NCBI GenBank assembly: GCA_028551475.1
Contig: CM052356.1
Span: 4,722,001-4,786,000, forward strand
Reading direction: 5' to 3'
DNA length: 64,000 nt
Source: Casuarina equisetifolia
Taxonomy: Eukaryota; Streptophyta; Magnoliopsida; Fagales; Casuarinaceae
The notes below the pieces were generated by a model. The model did no database searches and was not told where the DNA came from. It saw only the letters and a list, made by a program, of their open reading frames with translations. The translations under genes were made by a program, and so were the position numbers. Of this stretch, positions 22,584 to 34,867 are shown one piece after another (position 1 is the first letter of the stretch; every line of letters starts with the position of its first letter).

Positions 22584-24173
22584 ATGGAAGAGGAGAGCCA
22601 AATGAGGAGGGGAAAACATGTGGCTGATATTTCCTCAATCAGAGAAGCTCAAGCGCGCATTAATTCAATCATACACAAAACTCCAGTCCTCTCATCCGAA
22701 TCTCTGAATGCTATTTCAGGGAGACGATTGTTCTTTAAATGTGAATGTTTCCAAAAGGGGTAAGATACTAAACATTTAGAATGGTAAACATTAGTATTCT
22801 GGTCCTCTCTTTTTCCCATTGTATTTGAAACTTCAAAACTAAGGCCCTTATCCTTTCATTGTGGCTATTTAGTGGGGCTTTCAAATTCAGAGGTGCCTGC
22901 AATGCTGTTTTTTCCCTGGACAATGATCAAGCTGTGAAAGGGGTTGTAACTCACAGCAGGTTTGCTCTGGATCATTGACAATAGTACTTCATAGTTGATT
23001 TCAATGATCTGTTTGTCTGAACATCCCCTGATTGCACCCTCCAAAATTAGCGGTAACCATGCTGCGGCTTTGTCTTTGGCTGCAAAACTACGGGCAATCC
23101 CTGCTTATATTGTTATTCCAAAAGGTGCTCCAAAATGCAAAGTTGAGAATGTCATGCGTTACGGTGGTCAGGTTATCTGGAGTGAGGCCACAATGCAGTC
23201 AAGGGAGAGCGTTGCAAACAAGGTGATGCAAGAAACTGGTGCAGTTCTTATACATCCATATAATGATAGGCGCATTATAAGGTACAAAGGTTACTTCTAA
23301 TTTGTTTACTGGACCTGTTTTCTATTCTTCAGTCAGAGTATAATTTCCTTGCCCAAAACTGCAATATCTGAAGTAATAAGAGATTCATGTGCCCGTAGAA
23401 AGGGAGTTTCTAAATTGAGCTGAGAATGCTGTGTAACACGCTTAAATGTTCTTGCAGTGGACAGGGAACAATATCATTGGAACTTCTGGAACAAGCCCCT
23501 GATTTAGACACTTTAATAGTTCCAATAAGTGGTTCGTTTACTTACAGTTTTAGTGCCAAATTATAAATTTCAAACATTTCGGTTTCCCACATAATGTCCA
23601 TTGTAGATATCTCTTTGTCCTGATTTTTCTGTGTTATAAAAAAAATGTAGGAGGTGGTCTGATATCAGGGGTGGCGTTGGCTGCCAAGTCCATCAACCCG
23701 GCCATTCGAGTTTTGGCCGCTGAACCAAGGGGAGCCAATGATGCTGCTCAATCCAAAGCAGCTGGTAGAATTATCACATTGCCTGAGACGAACACCATAG
23801 CTGATGGGCTTCGAGCTTTTCTGGGAGATTCTACCTGGTAAAGAGAAATCTCATGCTATCAAAATAATGCACTAAAGTGTAGATTCAGTTTGTGTACTAA
23901 TTTCTACAGATTATTTCGTGGCGCAGGCCCATTGTGCGAGATCTTGTTGATGACATTATTATTGTAGAGGATGAGGAGATAATTGCAGCCATGAAACTCT
24001 GCTTTGAGATTCTGAAGGTTGTAGTAGAACCTAGCGGAGCAATAGGCCTTGCCGCTGTTTTATCTGAGAATTTCAAGAAAAACCCTGCTTGGGAAAACTG
24101 CAGCTACATCGGGATTATACTTTCAGGAGGTAATGTTGATCTAGCCGGGCTATGGGATTCATTTAGAAAATGA
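22584..24173 (+). CDS. SR: Serine racemase (PLP fold type II, threonine dehydratase-like)
   Basis: Converts L-serine to D-serine and, in known relatives, also dehydrates serine to pyruvate; cytosolic. Exons: 22584-22759, 22873-22959, 23051-23281, 23458-23531, 23651-23837, 23927-24173. All introns are GT-AG and phases agree, giving 333 residues, close to other plant serine racemases. Visible landmarks: PLP-binding lysine about K63 in GGAFKFRGA, SSGNHAA at 87-93 with Ser88 aligning to the second catalytic serine (human Ser84), the phosphate-binding loop SGGGLISG at 189-196, and the C-terminal LSGGNVDL. A TTACAG just before the leader (about 22572) suggests a 5'UTR intron. It converges on beta-tubulin, whose stop lies 621 bp downstream on the opposite strand. 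No damage is seen. A threonine-dehydratase annotation would be the main alternative, but there is no regulatory ACT domain. Confidence 0.95.
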
Positions 24174-24794
24174 AATCCTAATACATGTTCTTGTTCACCT
24201 GGGAACTGATGTTTTTCACACCGTTGATGAATAACTTCTACATCTGCCATTATGGTCAAGTTTGCTTTTCTTTATCTGTTACTGTGGGCAACAGGTTGGA
24301 CCTACTCTGTTATCACTGGCATGGAATGAAGGTTCGATCTTTCATTTCAGTACAGGACCGCTGTTTCCTTATCTAATGTTTGACCAAAAATCAACAATTA
24401 ATAGCCACTTGCAGTAGGTCCTTAAAGTGTAGTAAAAGTGGGTGTTCAGAGTCCCAGTTTTACCCGGTGGACGGGCAGCTGAAATTAATGTTGCCAACCC
24501 TAAAGGAAGCCAAGTACCCTGGCTAGGGACGCAGGGCCAGCAATAAGTGTAAAGGTGCTTGGGCGTGTGTGGTTCACATGGGTCATGAAAAGAGGGTCAC
24601 CAACAAATGAAAGCATTAATCCAAACACAGCTATGTATGTAACACCAGAAAGAAAGGATGCACAGCCAAACAAGGGCAATGCGGCATTGCGTTCAAAATC
24701 CCACAAAGTTTAGAGAGTTCAAAACGGAAAAAACACAAACTACAACCAGAGTAAATTCATTACTATTTAGAAGGCAAAACCAACACAACTTATG
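24174..24794. other. Shared 3' flanks of serine racemase (+) and beta-tubulin (-)
   Basis: A 621-bp convergent interval that must hold both 3'UTRs. No further gene seen; short ORFs here (for example 24500-24706 minus) have no recognisable content. Confidence 0.7.
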
Positions 24795-27077
24795 CTAAGC
24801 CTCTTCCTCATATCCTTCCTCCTCGTACTCGTCTTCCTCGTCTGCAGTTGCATCCTGATACTGCTGGTACTCGGAAACCAGGTCATTCATGTTACTCTCA
24901 GCCTCTGTGAACTCCATTTCATCCATTCCCTCCCCAGTATACCAATGCAAGAAAGCCTTCCGGCGGAACATGGCCGTGAACTGCTCACTGACCCTTCTAA
25001 ACATCTCTTGAATTGATGTAGAGTTACCAATAAATGTGGAAGCCATCTTCAGGCCAGTGGGAGGTATGTCACAAACAGTGGACTTCACGTTATTGGGGAT
25101 CCATTCCACGAAGTAGGACGAGTTCTTGTTTTGCACATTTATCATCTGCTCATCAACCTCCTTTGTGCTCATCTTACCACGGAACATGGCTGATGCTGTG
25201 AGGTATCGGCCATGTCGAGGGTCAGCAGCACACATCATGTTCTTAGCATCCCACATTTGCTGAGTCAGTTCAGGGACAGTGAGAGCACGGTATTGCTGAG
25301 AACCACGGGATGTAAGAGGTGCAAAGCCAACCATGAAGAAGTGAAGCCGTGGGAACGGAATCAAGTTCACGGCTAACTTGCGAAGGTCGGAGTTCAGCTG
25401 ACCAGGGAAGCGAAGGCAGCATGTGACACCACTCATGGTAGCAGAAATGAGATGGTTCAAATCACCAACTAACCAAACAGACAAAACGGGTTAGATGCCA
25501 TTAAAAACAAAGGCAAGGTACAACTGGGTTATCTTGCAACTTCTAGCATTAAAATGGAAAAATCAAAAGGGGGAGAGATCCAATAAAAAAAGAAAACAAA
25601 TCCAACATAAAGCGACCTAAAAGGCTTAGGAAATGAGACCCATGTGACATAACAACTGTTTTTGCTAACAGGAATTAAGAAAAAGAAAGAATCTGAACAC
25701 GTGACTCGCCTTCCTGCCAGTACTAACTGGAACTGCTAAAATATTACAGCTTTGAAAAAGATTATCCTTATCTTGCATCTGGGAATGTCCCCCGCCTTCA
25801 GAAATACAGAATTCTGACCTCTGAACCATCACATGCTAGCACATGACTTAGATGTTCAGAACAAAACGTCAAGTCATGACAACCGGGGTAGTTAAAAGAT
25901 TACAGGGCATTACAACCACACCAATCGTAGAAACCCCCGAATCCCCCATTCGTCTAAACCTCAAAGAGCACGAGAAATATTCCACTAAATAATAATAATG
26001 ATAATAAACTCGACGAATGCACTCGATGTCATACAATCATGTTAGCAATCAAATCACAACAGTTACAATCTATATCCCTATGAACACCCAATTTTCCATT
26101 CAACTCAAACTAGATCAACCAAGAAACAAGATTCACAAAATCATTCCGCCATAGAAACAATACAACAGTAATAATATCAAGCAAACAATTGAAATCCAAT
26201 GAGAGAGAGAGGGAGAGAGAGAACTTACAGCTGGGGGTTGTGAGCTTGAGAGTGCGGAAGCAGATATCGTAGAGGGCCTCGTTATCAAGGACCATGCACT
26301 CGTCGGCGTTCTCGACGAGCTGGTGGACAGAGAGGGTGGCGTTGTAAGGCTCGACGACGGTGTCGGACACCTTGGGGGATGGGAATACCGAGAAGGTAAG
26401 CATCATTCGGTCCGGGTACTCCTCCCTTATCTTTGATATCAGCAGGGTTCCCATTCCTGATCCTGTTCCACCGCCGAGCGAATGGCACACCTGAAACCCT
26501 GCGCAATTCACACAATCCACATCATTTTCTCCCGCTATTAAACCTTGGGAAGGAAAATAAACAATGAAGACGCTCGGAAGATAAAAGCTGAAAGAAATGA
26601 AACACAAGGAGACCTTCGTCCTTTGGTTTTTCCCTCCATCACTTAAAGAGCTAAACATGATTTTAAAAGGAAACACTGCGCAACACAGAAAGAGAGTAAT
26701 AGAGCACAGCAAAAATTTTGGAAATAGAGAAGTCAATAGAAGCCAGAAAAACACATTTCTTCCATTTTCCAGAAGTATTTTCCCGAGAACCAAGCAAGTT
26801 AACTTAGAAAAGACAAAACATCTCAAAAGAAATTGCTGGTAGGAAAGAACGAAACAAAATAGGAGAGAACATTTCCTTCGCCTTCATTTATTTTCCCGAG
26901 AACCAAACAGGAGTTTACTCGGGGAAACTACGCGACCCTCGATTGACAGAGGGACAGAAAGAGCCAGAACCGGCATCGAACTCTGAAACGCGGAAAACAA
27001 AACTAAATACCAAGAAAAAAGCACTTTCGTGAGAAACAAGCAGCACCCTACTCAGAAAAAGTGAGAGCTAGTGACAG

Positions 27078-27122
<45 letters not shown>

Positions 27123-27628
27123 GGATCGGAAACCACATCGAACTCAGAAATGAGAAAAACAGGACTAGATCCCCAAATAACACAGTTTCCGAGCCAAACA
27201 GAGCCTTAACCTCAGCAAAATGACAGAGCCTCACCTTGCAAGCAGTCACAGTTCTCGGCCTCCTTCCTGACCACATCAAGCACCGAGTCTATGAGCTCCG
27301 CCCCCTCCGTGTAGTGCCCCTTGGCCCAGTTGTTCCCCGCACCGGACTGCCCGAACACGAAGTTATCAGGTCGGAAAATCTGCCCGTACGGCCCGGATCT
27401 CACACTGTCCATCGTGCCCGGCTCCAGATCCATCAGGACCGCGCGCGGCACAAAACGTCCACAGCTCGCCTCGTTGTAGTACACGTTCACCCGCTCCAAC
27501 TGGAGCTCCGTGTCCCCCTGGTACCGACCCGTTGAGTCGATCCCATGCTCGGCGCACACCACCTCCCAGAACTTAGCTCCGATCTGGTTCCCACATTGAC
27601 CACCCTGGATGTGAAGAATCTCACGCAT
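24795..27628 (-). CDS. TUB: Beta-tubulin
   Basis: Structural subunit of microtubules. Exons on the minus strand: 27628-27235 (394 bp), 26498-26229 (270 bp), 25468-24795 (674 bp). The total is 1,338 bp, 445 residues. The 394/270 split and intron phases match the conserved plant beta-tubulin structure. It begins [20 protein letters not shown]; the MREI tetrapeptide is the known autoregulation signal that couples mRNA stability to free tubulin. The GTP-binding loop GGGTGSGMG starts near residue 140. The C-terminus is an acidic tail ending [10 protein letters not shown], the site of tail modifications. (GA)n runs sit in the 5'UTR and intron 1. It is divergent from the ADF gene, with about 1.9 kb between. 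The isotype cannot be assigned from this alone. Confidence 0.97.
27081..27118. repeat. (GA)n microsatellite in beta-tubulin intron 1
   Basis: A 38-bp perfect GA run on the + strand (CT on the gene strand) inside the first intron. Confidence 0.95.
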
Positions 27629-27675
27629 TTTCGCAGCTTTGTTTTTCTCTTTCTCGGGAAAATGACAGAAGACCT

Positions 27676-27677
<2 letters not shown>

Positions 27678-27709
<32 letters not shown>
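27678..27709 (-). repeat. (CT)n run in the beta-tubulin 5'UTR
   Basis: On the gene strand this is a CT run some 50-80 bases upstream of the ATG, within the predicted leader. CT-rich leaders of this kind are common in strongly expressed plant genes. Confidence 0.85.
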
Positions 27710-27710
<1 letters not shown>

Positions 27711-27743
27711 CGAATGCAAGCAAAGTCTGAAGAGAGGCTGAGG

Positions 27744-27750
27744 TTTATAG
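27744..27750 (-). promoter_or_regulatory. Probable TATA box of beta-tubulin
   Basis: The gene strand reads CTATAAA about 116 bp upstream of the ATG. That would place transcription start near 27715-27720 and give a leader of roughly 90 nt containing the CT run. Confidence 0.6.
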
Positions 27751-27759
27751 TGGACGACG

Positions 27760-29528
27760 TAACGATTTCCGTTCACGGATAACGGCGGCACGGTAACGGA
27801 CGTTGGCTTTTTGTGGGAAACTGAATTTTTGAAATTGAGGTGTGCTAGTGTGTTGGAGGGAGCCCTTGGAGGTTAGGGAGACTGGATACGTGGCGTGATT
27901 TTATTGGTTTAATAAATGTTAAACTTACTCTTTGACCCCGTCTAATATTTATTTTTAATGAAAATAATATATAATGTACTTAATTAGAAAATTAAATATT
28001 TTATTTATTTTTTTACCCTAATTTTAAACAATTAAAAAATAAATAAATAAATAATGGGCCTTCATGGGTAAAAGGGGTAGCTAGTGATTCCGTGAGGCGT
28101 GGCGTATGCAGGACGTGATACTCGATGGGCATCACAATTTGAGAAAGCTTGTTTTACACTCATGCAGTGCACTGAGCGATGAGGGCCCAGCAGCAAGAAG
28201 TAATCCAGGCTGTCCAAAATTTGACCGCTTGAGTTGCCGAGTGAGCATCATGCAAGCGCAGAGGTAGCGGTCATCGGAAGGTGGGAAGGAGCCTTGGGAG
28301 CAAAGCAATCCACCCAACATTTGTTCTAAAATCTAAAATGTCGCTTCAAATTTTTGTTCCCTTCTAAAAGTTGATTAATGATTTAATTTCCTCATGGCTT
28401 GTTTAACAGTTTAACATCATCTAATATATAATTTAGGATATATAAATCTTATACCATTAAAGAATGTATTATAATTTCTACTTCTATATTAAAGAATTTT
28501 ATTAATTCTTAAGTCAGATTCTTGAAATTAATGGATTTCTTAACATAATATTAGACTTAACTTAATATTTCATGAACTCCTATTGATTTGAACTTATGTA
28601 TTACCCATGTAATATAATCTCACAATCATTTGATAATTTAATAATTATGATAAAAAAAAGTTTGTTACAATGTAATTAATAAATTTCATATTATTAAATA
28701 ATATATTAAAAAATTATTTGCATATGCAAGATAAAGAGCTAAATATACATATAAACAAGATAAATTTTCAGCAATATTTTCGCAAGGAAAGAAAAGGATC
28801 ATTAGTATTTATCTATTTTTAGAACTTGAGAATGTATGAAATATTAACTTGAAAGATTTTAATCTATAGTGAGTTCACTAGATGCTTATCTAATTAGAAA
28901 GGAAAAAAGCTCCATGAACACGTAGATGAAACTTTTTAACATTATCTTCATAAGGAAAAAAAATGTTAATTATTTAATTAATTTTTCATGTTAATAATGT
29001 ATGAGATATATATAATAACCCAAAACCCCTATTAAGTTTTATTGGATAATTTAAATTGAGAAGCAATAATCCATCCTAAAGTATGCTCAAATTTAGTTAG
29101 TTGTATATATATTTTTTTGTTATCTAAAACTCTTGTCAAACTTTATGTGATGGTTTAAATTGAAAAACATTAACTTATCCCAAAACATGCTTAGACAAAA
29201 ATGTTATAACATGTGAAATATTTGTTTCACATAGTATTTATTTGTTTTGGAAGTTTAAACTTTATGGAATCAAGATATTAGTGGCAGCTATCCCAGATTG
29301 TAGTAAAAAAAAAAAAATGTTCATTGATTTGGATAAGAAGGAAATTCTTCTCCCGAAATAATAGCCTTACTCAATGTTCTACCTCTAAGTGTTCCAAAGA
29401 ACAAGGATCTTGTTTTCCTTTTTCTATGCCTATTCCCATATTGTGCCTCTTGCCCTTCTTCTCCCATTTTCTTGCTCCATTTTCCTTCACTCAACATTTC
29501 CCCAGGGCCTTTCCGCATTGGTGCCAAA
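27760..29528. other. Divergent intergenic region between beta-tubulin and ADF
   Basis: AT-rich with poly-A/T tracts. Two loosely similar blocks of about 115 bp lie near 29025 and 29135 (TTTAAATTGA-AA followed by ATCC-AAA-TATGCT). It contains the promoters of both genes. The ADF leader probably includes the pyrimidine-rich stretch at about 29400-29528. Confidence 0.55.
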
Positions 29529-30755
29529 ATGGTATGTTCCGTCTTTCCGTCTTTTTCATTTTTATGATGAATGATAGTACACTATTAATTTGTAAAGGGT
29601 AATATGATGAACAATTTCCTTTTCTTGTTTTGCTAGCTCAAAAGAAAAGCCCTTATTCTTATAACTCAATTCCTAATGCCAATTTGACTACATTGGATTT
29701 GATTGTTGTAAACATAACAAGATTGTTTAATCCCATGATTAATTTTGGTTGAGATGCTTAAGAAAAACAAACAGGAATGAGCTAATAGATAATTAATTTG
29801 GAGGGGTAGTTTACATATTTGAAACTCGTAGCAATATTTTCTGCGGTTGGAGAAAATCTTAACTTTTGGCAAGTTTTTGAAACAAATAGTGAGTGCTCAA
29901 GGATTTCAATACAAATATACACTAAAATTTCTCTAACTATAAAGTAAAAAAAAGAGAAAAGAAAAGTAATCATGTTAAATAATATTTAATTTCTTTCTTA
30001 ACATTGACTTATAATAAATGAACATATATTTCATTCTAAAGTTGTTTTTGTTTTAAATGTAGAACATTCACCACATTGTTCTTTAAGCATACTTATTGTC
30101 CTACAAGGCCAACCTGACCAAAACATAAAAAAAAAAACACTCCAAGATTCCCCCAAGAAAAGGTTCTTCAACTCTGTTGTATCAAGTGCTTTGGGCAGAG
30201 TTTTTAGTGATGATTAAACGTTCTGTAAATTATTTGTGCAGCCAAATTCGGCATCAGGACTGGCTGTGCAGGACGATTGTAGGCTGAAGTTCTTGGAGCT
30301 TAAAGCAAAGAGGACCTACCGCTTCATTGTCTTCAAGATTGACCAGATGCAGGTGATGGTGGAGAAGCTTGGGGAACCCAGTGAAAGTTACGAGGATTTC
30401 ACTGACTGTTTGCCTGCGAACGAGTGTCGTTATGCAGTCTATGACTTCGATTTCACAACCCAAGAGAACTGCCAAAAAAGCAAGATTTTCTTCATTTCTT
30501 GGTATGATTTCACATCCAAATCCATTTTTAAACGATCACTTTTGCTTCTTTTTCTGATAGTTTATACATAAACACATGGGCGTCCATGTCTGTTCTGGGT
30601 TCAGGGCACCGGACACAGCGAGGGTGAGGAGTAAAATGGTGTACGCCAGTTCCAAGGACACGTTCAAGAGAGAGCTGGACGGCATTCAGCTTGACTTGCA
30701 GGCCACGGATCCGAGCGAGATAAGCTTGGACGCCGTGAAAGAGCGAGCCATCTGA
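29529..30755 (+). CDS. ADF: Actin-depolymerizing factor (ADF/cofilin)
   Basis: Binds and severs F-actin and speeds filament turnover. Exons: 29529-29531, 30242-30501, 30605-30755, giving 137 residues. The first coding exon is only the ATG, followed directly by GTATGT; this single-codon first exon is typical of plant ADF genes and is why long ORFs miss the start. Exon 2 begins [13 protein letters not shown], with the N-terminal serine region that is phosphorylated in the family. The core reads RYRF-type FIVFKID, then [11 protein letters not shown]. The actin-binding long helix is in exon 3 as [19 protein letters not shown]. The end is [20 protein letters not shown]. Relative to common ADFs, a K/Q stretch after FKID is slightly changed ([10 protein letters not shown]). 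The gene looks intact. The ~710-bp first intron may hold regulatory elements, as in other ADF genes. Confidence 0.94.
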
Positions 30756-31903
30756 CCATTGCTTTGTTTCCTCTTTCGCCTCCTTCACTGCTTCCATCTT
30801 GGTGGCTTCCTGTTCATCGCCATTATACATGGTCGTCTTCTGACCCCAACACTTCTTGCTTAGGAGCATTACATGGTAGCGGCGTTTAGTTGCTTTTGCT
30901 ACACACGAGGCTGAGCTCTTGGAAAGCTTAGCATTTATCGACGTACTCTCTTATCTATGCCAATTAGGTCTACCCTTTTGCTTTTTGACTATAAGGAAAG
31001 AAAAAATATATTCTCTTATTTTTGTTCTTATACGTGGGAGACCTTTTTTGTTTTAAATATCATGTATTTATACAAACTACAAGAGTTACAATATAATTTT
31101 GTTTAAGATTCTAAATTCTTTTCCCCTAATATCGGGAGATGGGGTTGGAGAATTAAAAGGATTTGTTGGGAGAGGGAAATGCTTGAATCCTAACCTCTCA
31201 AGTAATAGAAGACCTAATTATCATTGAATTGTTAAGTTAAATTCAAATTTTTGTAAATGTTTATTATAATTTATAAATTGTATCTCACTAGTTGATGAAA
31301 TTTTGTTTTTAGTATTTTATTTTTTAAAAATTCCTTTCTTTTATATTCTTTTTCTTTTAATTCTTTCTTTTTAAGAATATCTAATTTCAAGATTCAAGCT
31401 TTAACGCAATAAAAAAACTAATAAATAAATGAAAGTTTACATTTAAAGCATTACCCTCAAAATATGATTTCAAAATAAAATAAGATTATGATAACTAAAC
31501 TTAATCGCAAAAGATTTAATTCAATTATTATATTTTTTTTGTTGTGAAAATCTTGAATTTGAGTTATCTATTAATATCTCAATAACATTTTTGAACCTAC
31601 TTAAAAATTATGTATTTGACATAGAGTGTTAAATTTTTTTAAGTATTTAATGTAAGCAAATAACTTTAAGAATTAATAATTATATGTATTTTAAATTCAT
31701 AATTACCTTTAAATTTTTTTCAAAATATTGTGAAAATGAGAAGATAAAAGGATGCTATAACTTTAACCCCCCACTCCGAAAAAAAAAAGTAATTTTCTTT
31801 TCTTGCGTCGTAAAGTTCCTCTTTCGTTTTTCAGATAATCCCCTTGCCCTCGCCCTTTCTAGGGTTTAGGCTTTTCTTTCTTTCGCGCGCATACTCACAA
31901 ACC
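30756..31903. other. Intergenic DNA between ADF and NOB1
   Basis: Contains the ADF 3'UTR, then strongly AT-rich DNA with no coding content until the NOB1 leader at about 31840. Confidence 0.65.
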
Positions 31904-34867
31904 ATGGAGGACTCCCCTGCCCCAGCAGCCCCGAGCTGGAGCAACGTACTGAAGAGCCAAGCGGCGCCCAAGCCGAACCAGCAAGAGGCGGCGCAACCGA
32001 ACCAGGTGTTTGTGGATAGCTGTAAGTCCACCAAAGGCATAGCAGTGGCGGTGGTCGACGCAAACGCCATCATCAACGGTGGGGATGGCCTATCCTGCTG
32101 CGCCGACAGGTTCGTCACCGTCCCCGAGGTGTTGGCTGAGGTCCGTGATCCCTCATCCCGTCACCGCCTCTCCTTTCTCCCCCTGGACCTCCAGTCCATG
32201 GAGCCCTCCCCCAATTCGCTTCAAAAAGGTACGCTCTTTTGCTTATATTTTCCTGCTTAATGTTTTCTAAGGGAAACAAATAATTCGTTACTTCGAACTC
32301 TAAATATTCAAACACGAGTCCTTTGTTTCCTTGAACTTGACCTGTTGAAATCTGCACTGACACCACCGTATATTATCGCTGAACCGGAAAAGTTAAGAAC
32401 CGGTTCTTATGGTTGATCTAAAAACTTTGGTTGCAAGAAGCGGAAACTTAAATTTGATCATTTTGCGTTGTTATAAGAGTAAGGAACTTAGGGTTTTTAT
32501 TTTGGCTATTTGGCAGTGGTAAAGTTTGCGAGGGCAACTGGTGACTTGCAGACACTCTCGGATGTTGATCTAAAACTGATTGCATTGACGTATACATTGG
32601 AGGCTCAGATTCATGGGACCAGAGATATCAGGGACTGCCCTCCCCCTGTACATGTGGTCAATGCGAAGACCTTACATGAGAAGGATATGCCTGGTTGGGG
32701 CAACAATGTGCCCAATTTGAAGGAGTGGGAGGCATTGGAACATGTAGTTGGAGATGGATCAGATCCTTCCAATTCAAGAATCCGACCTTTGCAGGATTTG
32801 AATTTGAACATTGTGGATGATGTTAATGAAGAGAAGTCTGTAGATGGTTCAAAAGCAAGTTCGGAGAATCAGGAGGATGTTATAGAAGGCAGTGGGAGGA
32901 GAAGATATTTGCCAAAGAAAAGGGAGGTGAAGATTGAAGGGAAGAAGATGGTTGCAGATGGAATTGATGCGTCACTAGGGGAAGTTGATGATGGTGCTGG
33001 TGACTGGATGCCAGCTGTAAGTCGGAGTACTCACAGACGGTATCTTAGGAGGAAATCTAGGCGTGAACATTATGCAGCCTTGGCTGAAAAGGATGCTGAG
33101 AGGGATGAGGCTGAGGGTGGCAATAATAATGTTGCTGTTGAGGAGACTAGAGGATTGGAAAATGGGGCTCCAGAGGGAAGTGAGATTAAGGATACAAACA
33201 AGGATGGTAATGAGAATCTGTCATTGATCTTAGAGCAAATGAGGCTGGAAGAAGAAGAAGATTTGAAGGAGGGTCTTCACGAAGGAAAGGAACTTGAGTT
33301 TGACGATACTGAGTTGGTGGAGAGCAATGAAGCCATTGGGGTTGATGGAGCTGATGTTGATATGTGTAATGAAGGACTAGATCATGAGGAGATGTCAAGC
33401 CAGGCTAATGAAAGTGTTGATGTATCATATGCTGATGATGCTAGTAGTGAGCAGAGCTGGATGTTGAGATCATTGTCTGAGTCCACTGTGGCCTGTGTAA
33501 CCAGTGACTTTGCAATGCAAAATGTGCTTCTGCAGATGGGATTACGCTTAGTGGCACCAGGAGGAATGCAGATACACAAGCTGCATAGGTACGTGTCAAG
33601 GGTGTATTTCATTGAGTGGTTGTTGATTATTCTTATATTTTGCTTTGTCAAGAAAATACTGAGAATCATAAAAGGTCATGATGATGAAGTGTCCTAAAAT
33701 GCTGTCATCTAGTTGTTGTTCTGACTGATGTATGTCACTTTTCCATTTCCTTTATTGGGAATCTATTTTTGCATAGTGAAACAATAAGACAGTTATGTTG
33801 CTTATCATTGAGATTTCTGTCCTTCCAGGTGGATTTTGAAATGCCATGCTTGCTTTACCGTGACTGCTGAGATTGGGAGGATTTTCTGCCCAAAGTGTGG
33901 AAATGGTGGTACTTTACGCAAGGTAGCTGTTACTGTTGGTGAGAATGGAATTACTTTAGCGGCCCGTCGACCACGGATTACATTGCGTGGCACCAAAGTA
34001 AGTGTATCAGTACATGCTACTTGCAATTTGTCTTGGTTCTTTTTGTAGCTTCATGTTGGTTTCTTTGTGAAAATTTACAATCCTAATGAGTATAGTTCCT
34101 CATTACTTACCTGCGTATAGTTCCTACCATTTGATTCTTGTGTGCACTACCAATTTTTGGTCTGTCATGGTCACAGCATATTTTACCTTCTACTGTTCCT
34201 CTGTCAAATTTGAAAGAAGTACGTTAGTGGCAGTAAGTACTTCAGAGCAATCTATGGTGAACATTTCAGTCTCAGTGCCTTTTAAATATCCAATTGGTAA
34301 AAATAAAAACACCCATATTTTTTGCCCAAATGCGTCAATTTGAATAGGATGTATCGATATGAAGCATAAAAAGAAACCATCCTGGAGATGCATCCTTGTT
34401 ATTCTATCTGTCTGTTTGTGTGCATGTAGCCTCGTTTATGTATCTTCGTTTTCTTCTTTTATGTGTATATGTGTATACGTGTATATGTGTTGACATTTGA
34501 GCTTTTGCAGTTTTCACTGCCTTTACCCCAAGGTGGAAGGGATGCCATTGCCAAGAACATGATTTTACGTGAAGATCAACTCCCCCAAAAATATCTTCAT
34601 CCTAAGACAAAGAAGAAAGTGAATAAGGAGGTTTGTTTTCTAATTCATGGCAATTGTTTCCTTTTATGTACCTGCAGATTCTTGTTTGATATCTTTACTA
34701 AACTGTATTTCAATTTTCAGGGAGACGACTTGTTCAGTATGGATGACTTCGGCCATCATTCTGATAAAAGAGCTCCACTGCAGCCTCCTGTAAGAAAGGC
34801 CTTACAAGTTTTCAGTGGAAAGAGGAATCCCAATGACAACCATTATGCTCGTTCAAAGAACAAATAG
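31904..34867 (+). CDS. NOB1: NOB1, PIN-domain endonuclease of 20S pre-rRNA (site D)
   Basis: Cleaves the 3' end of 18S rRNA during cytoplasmic maturation of the 40S subunit. Exons: 31904-32228, 32517-33588, 33829-33997, 34511-34630, 34721-34867, giving 610 residues, similar to other plant NOB1. The N-terminal PIN domain starts at about residue 45, with the metal-binding Asp in AVVDANAIINGG (Asp52) and EVLAEV following. Exon 2 continues with VVKFARATGDL and a long acidic, lysine-rich middle region typical of plant forms. The zinc ribbon is at about 471-489 (KCHACF ... FCPKCGNGG). The conserved NOB1 C-terminal part follows: SLPLPQGGRDAIAKNMILRE, then DQLPQ. The end is basic, HYARSKNK. It is the likely essential gene of the island and is intact. 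Confidence 0.95.

Noticed and set aside
26110..26842. Long ORFs across beta-tubulin intron 1/exon 2 and on its opposite strand
   Set aside because: They run through splice sites of a well-defined tubulin gene; the conserved 394/270/674-bp exon structure explains the region.
27236..27535. 99-codon + strand ORF
   Set aside because: Antisense shadow of beta-tubulin exon 1.
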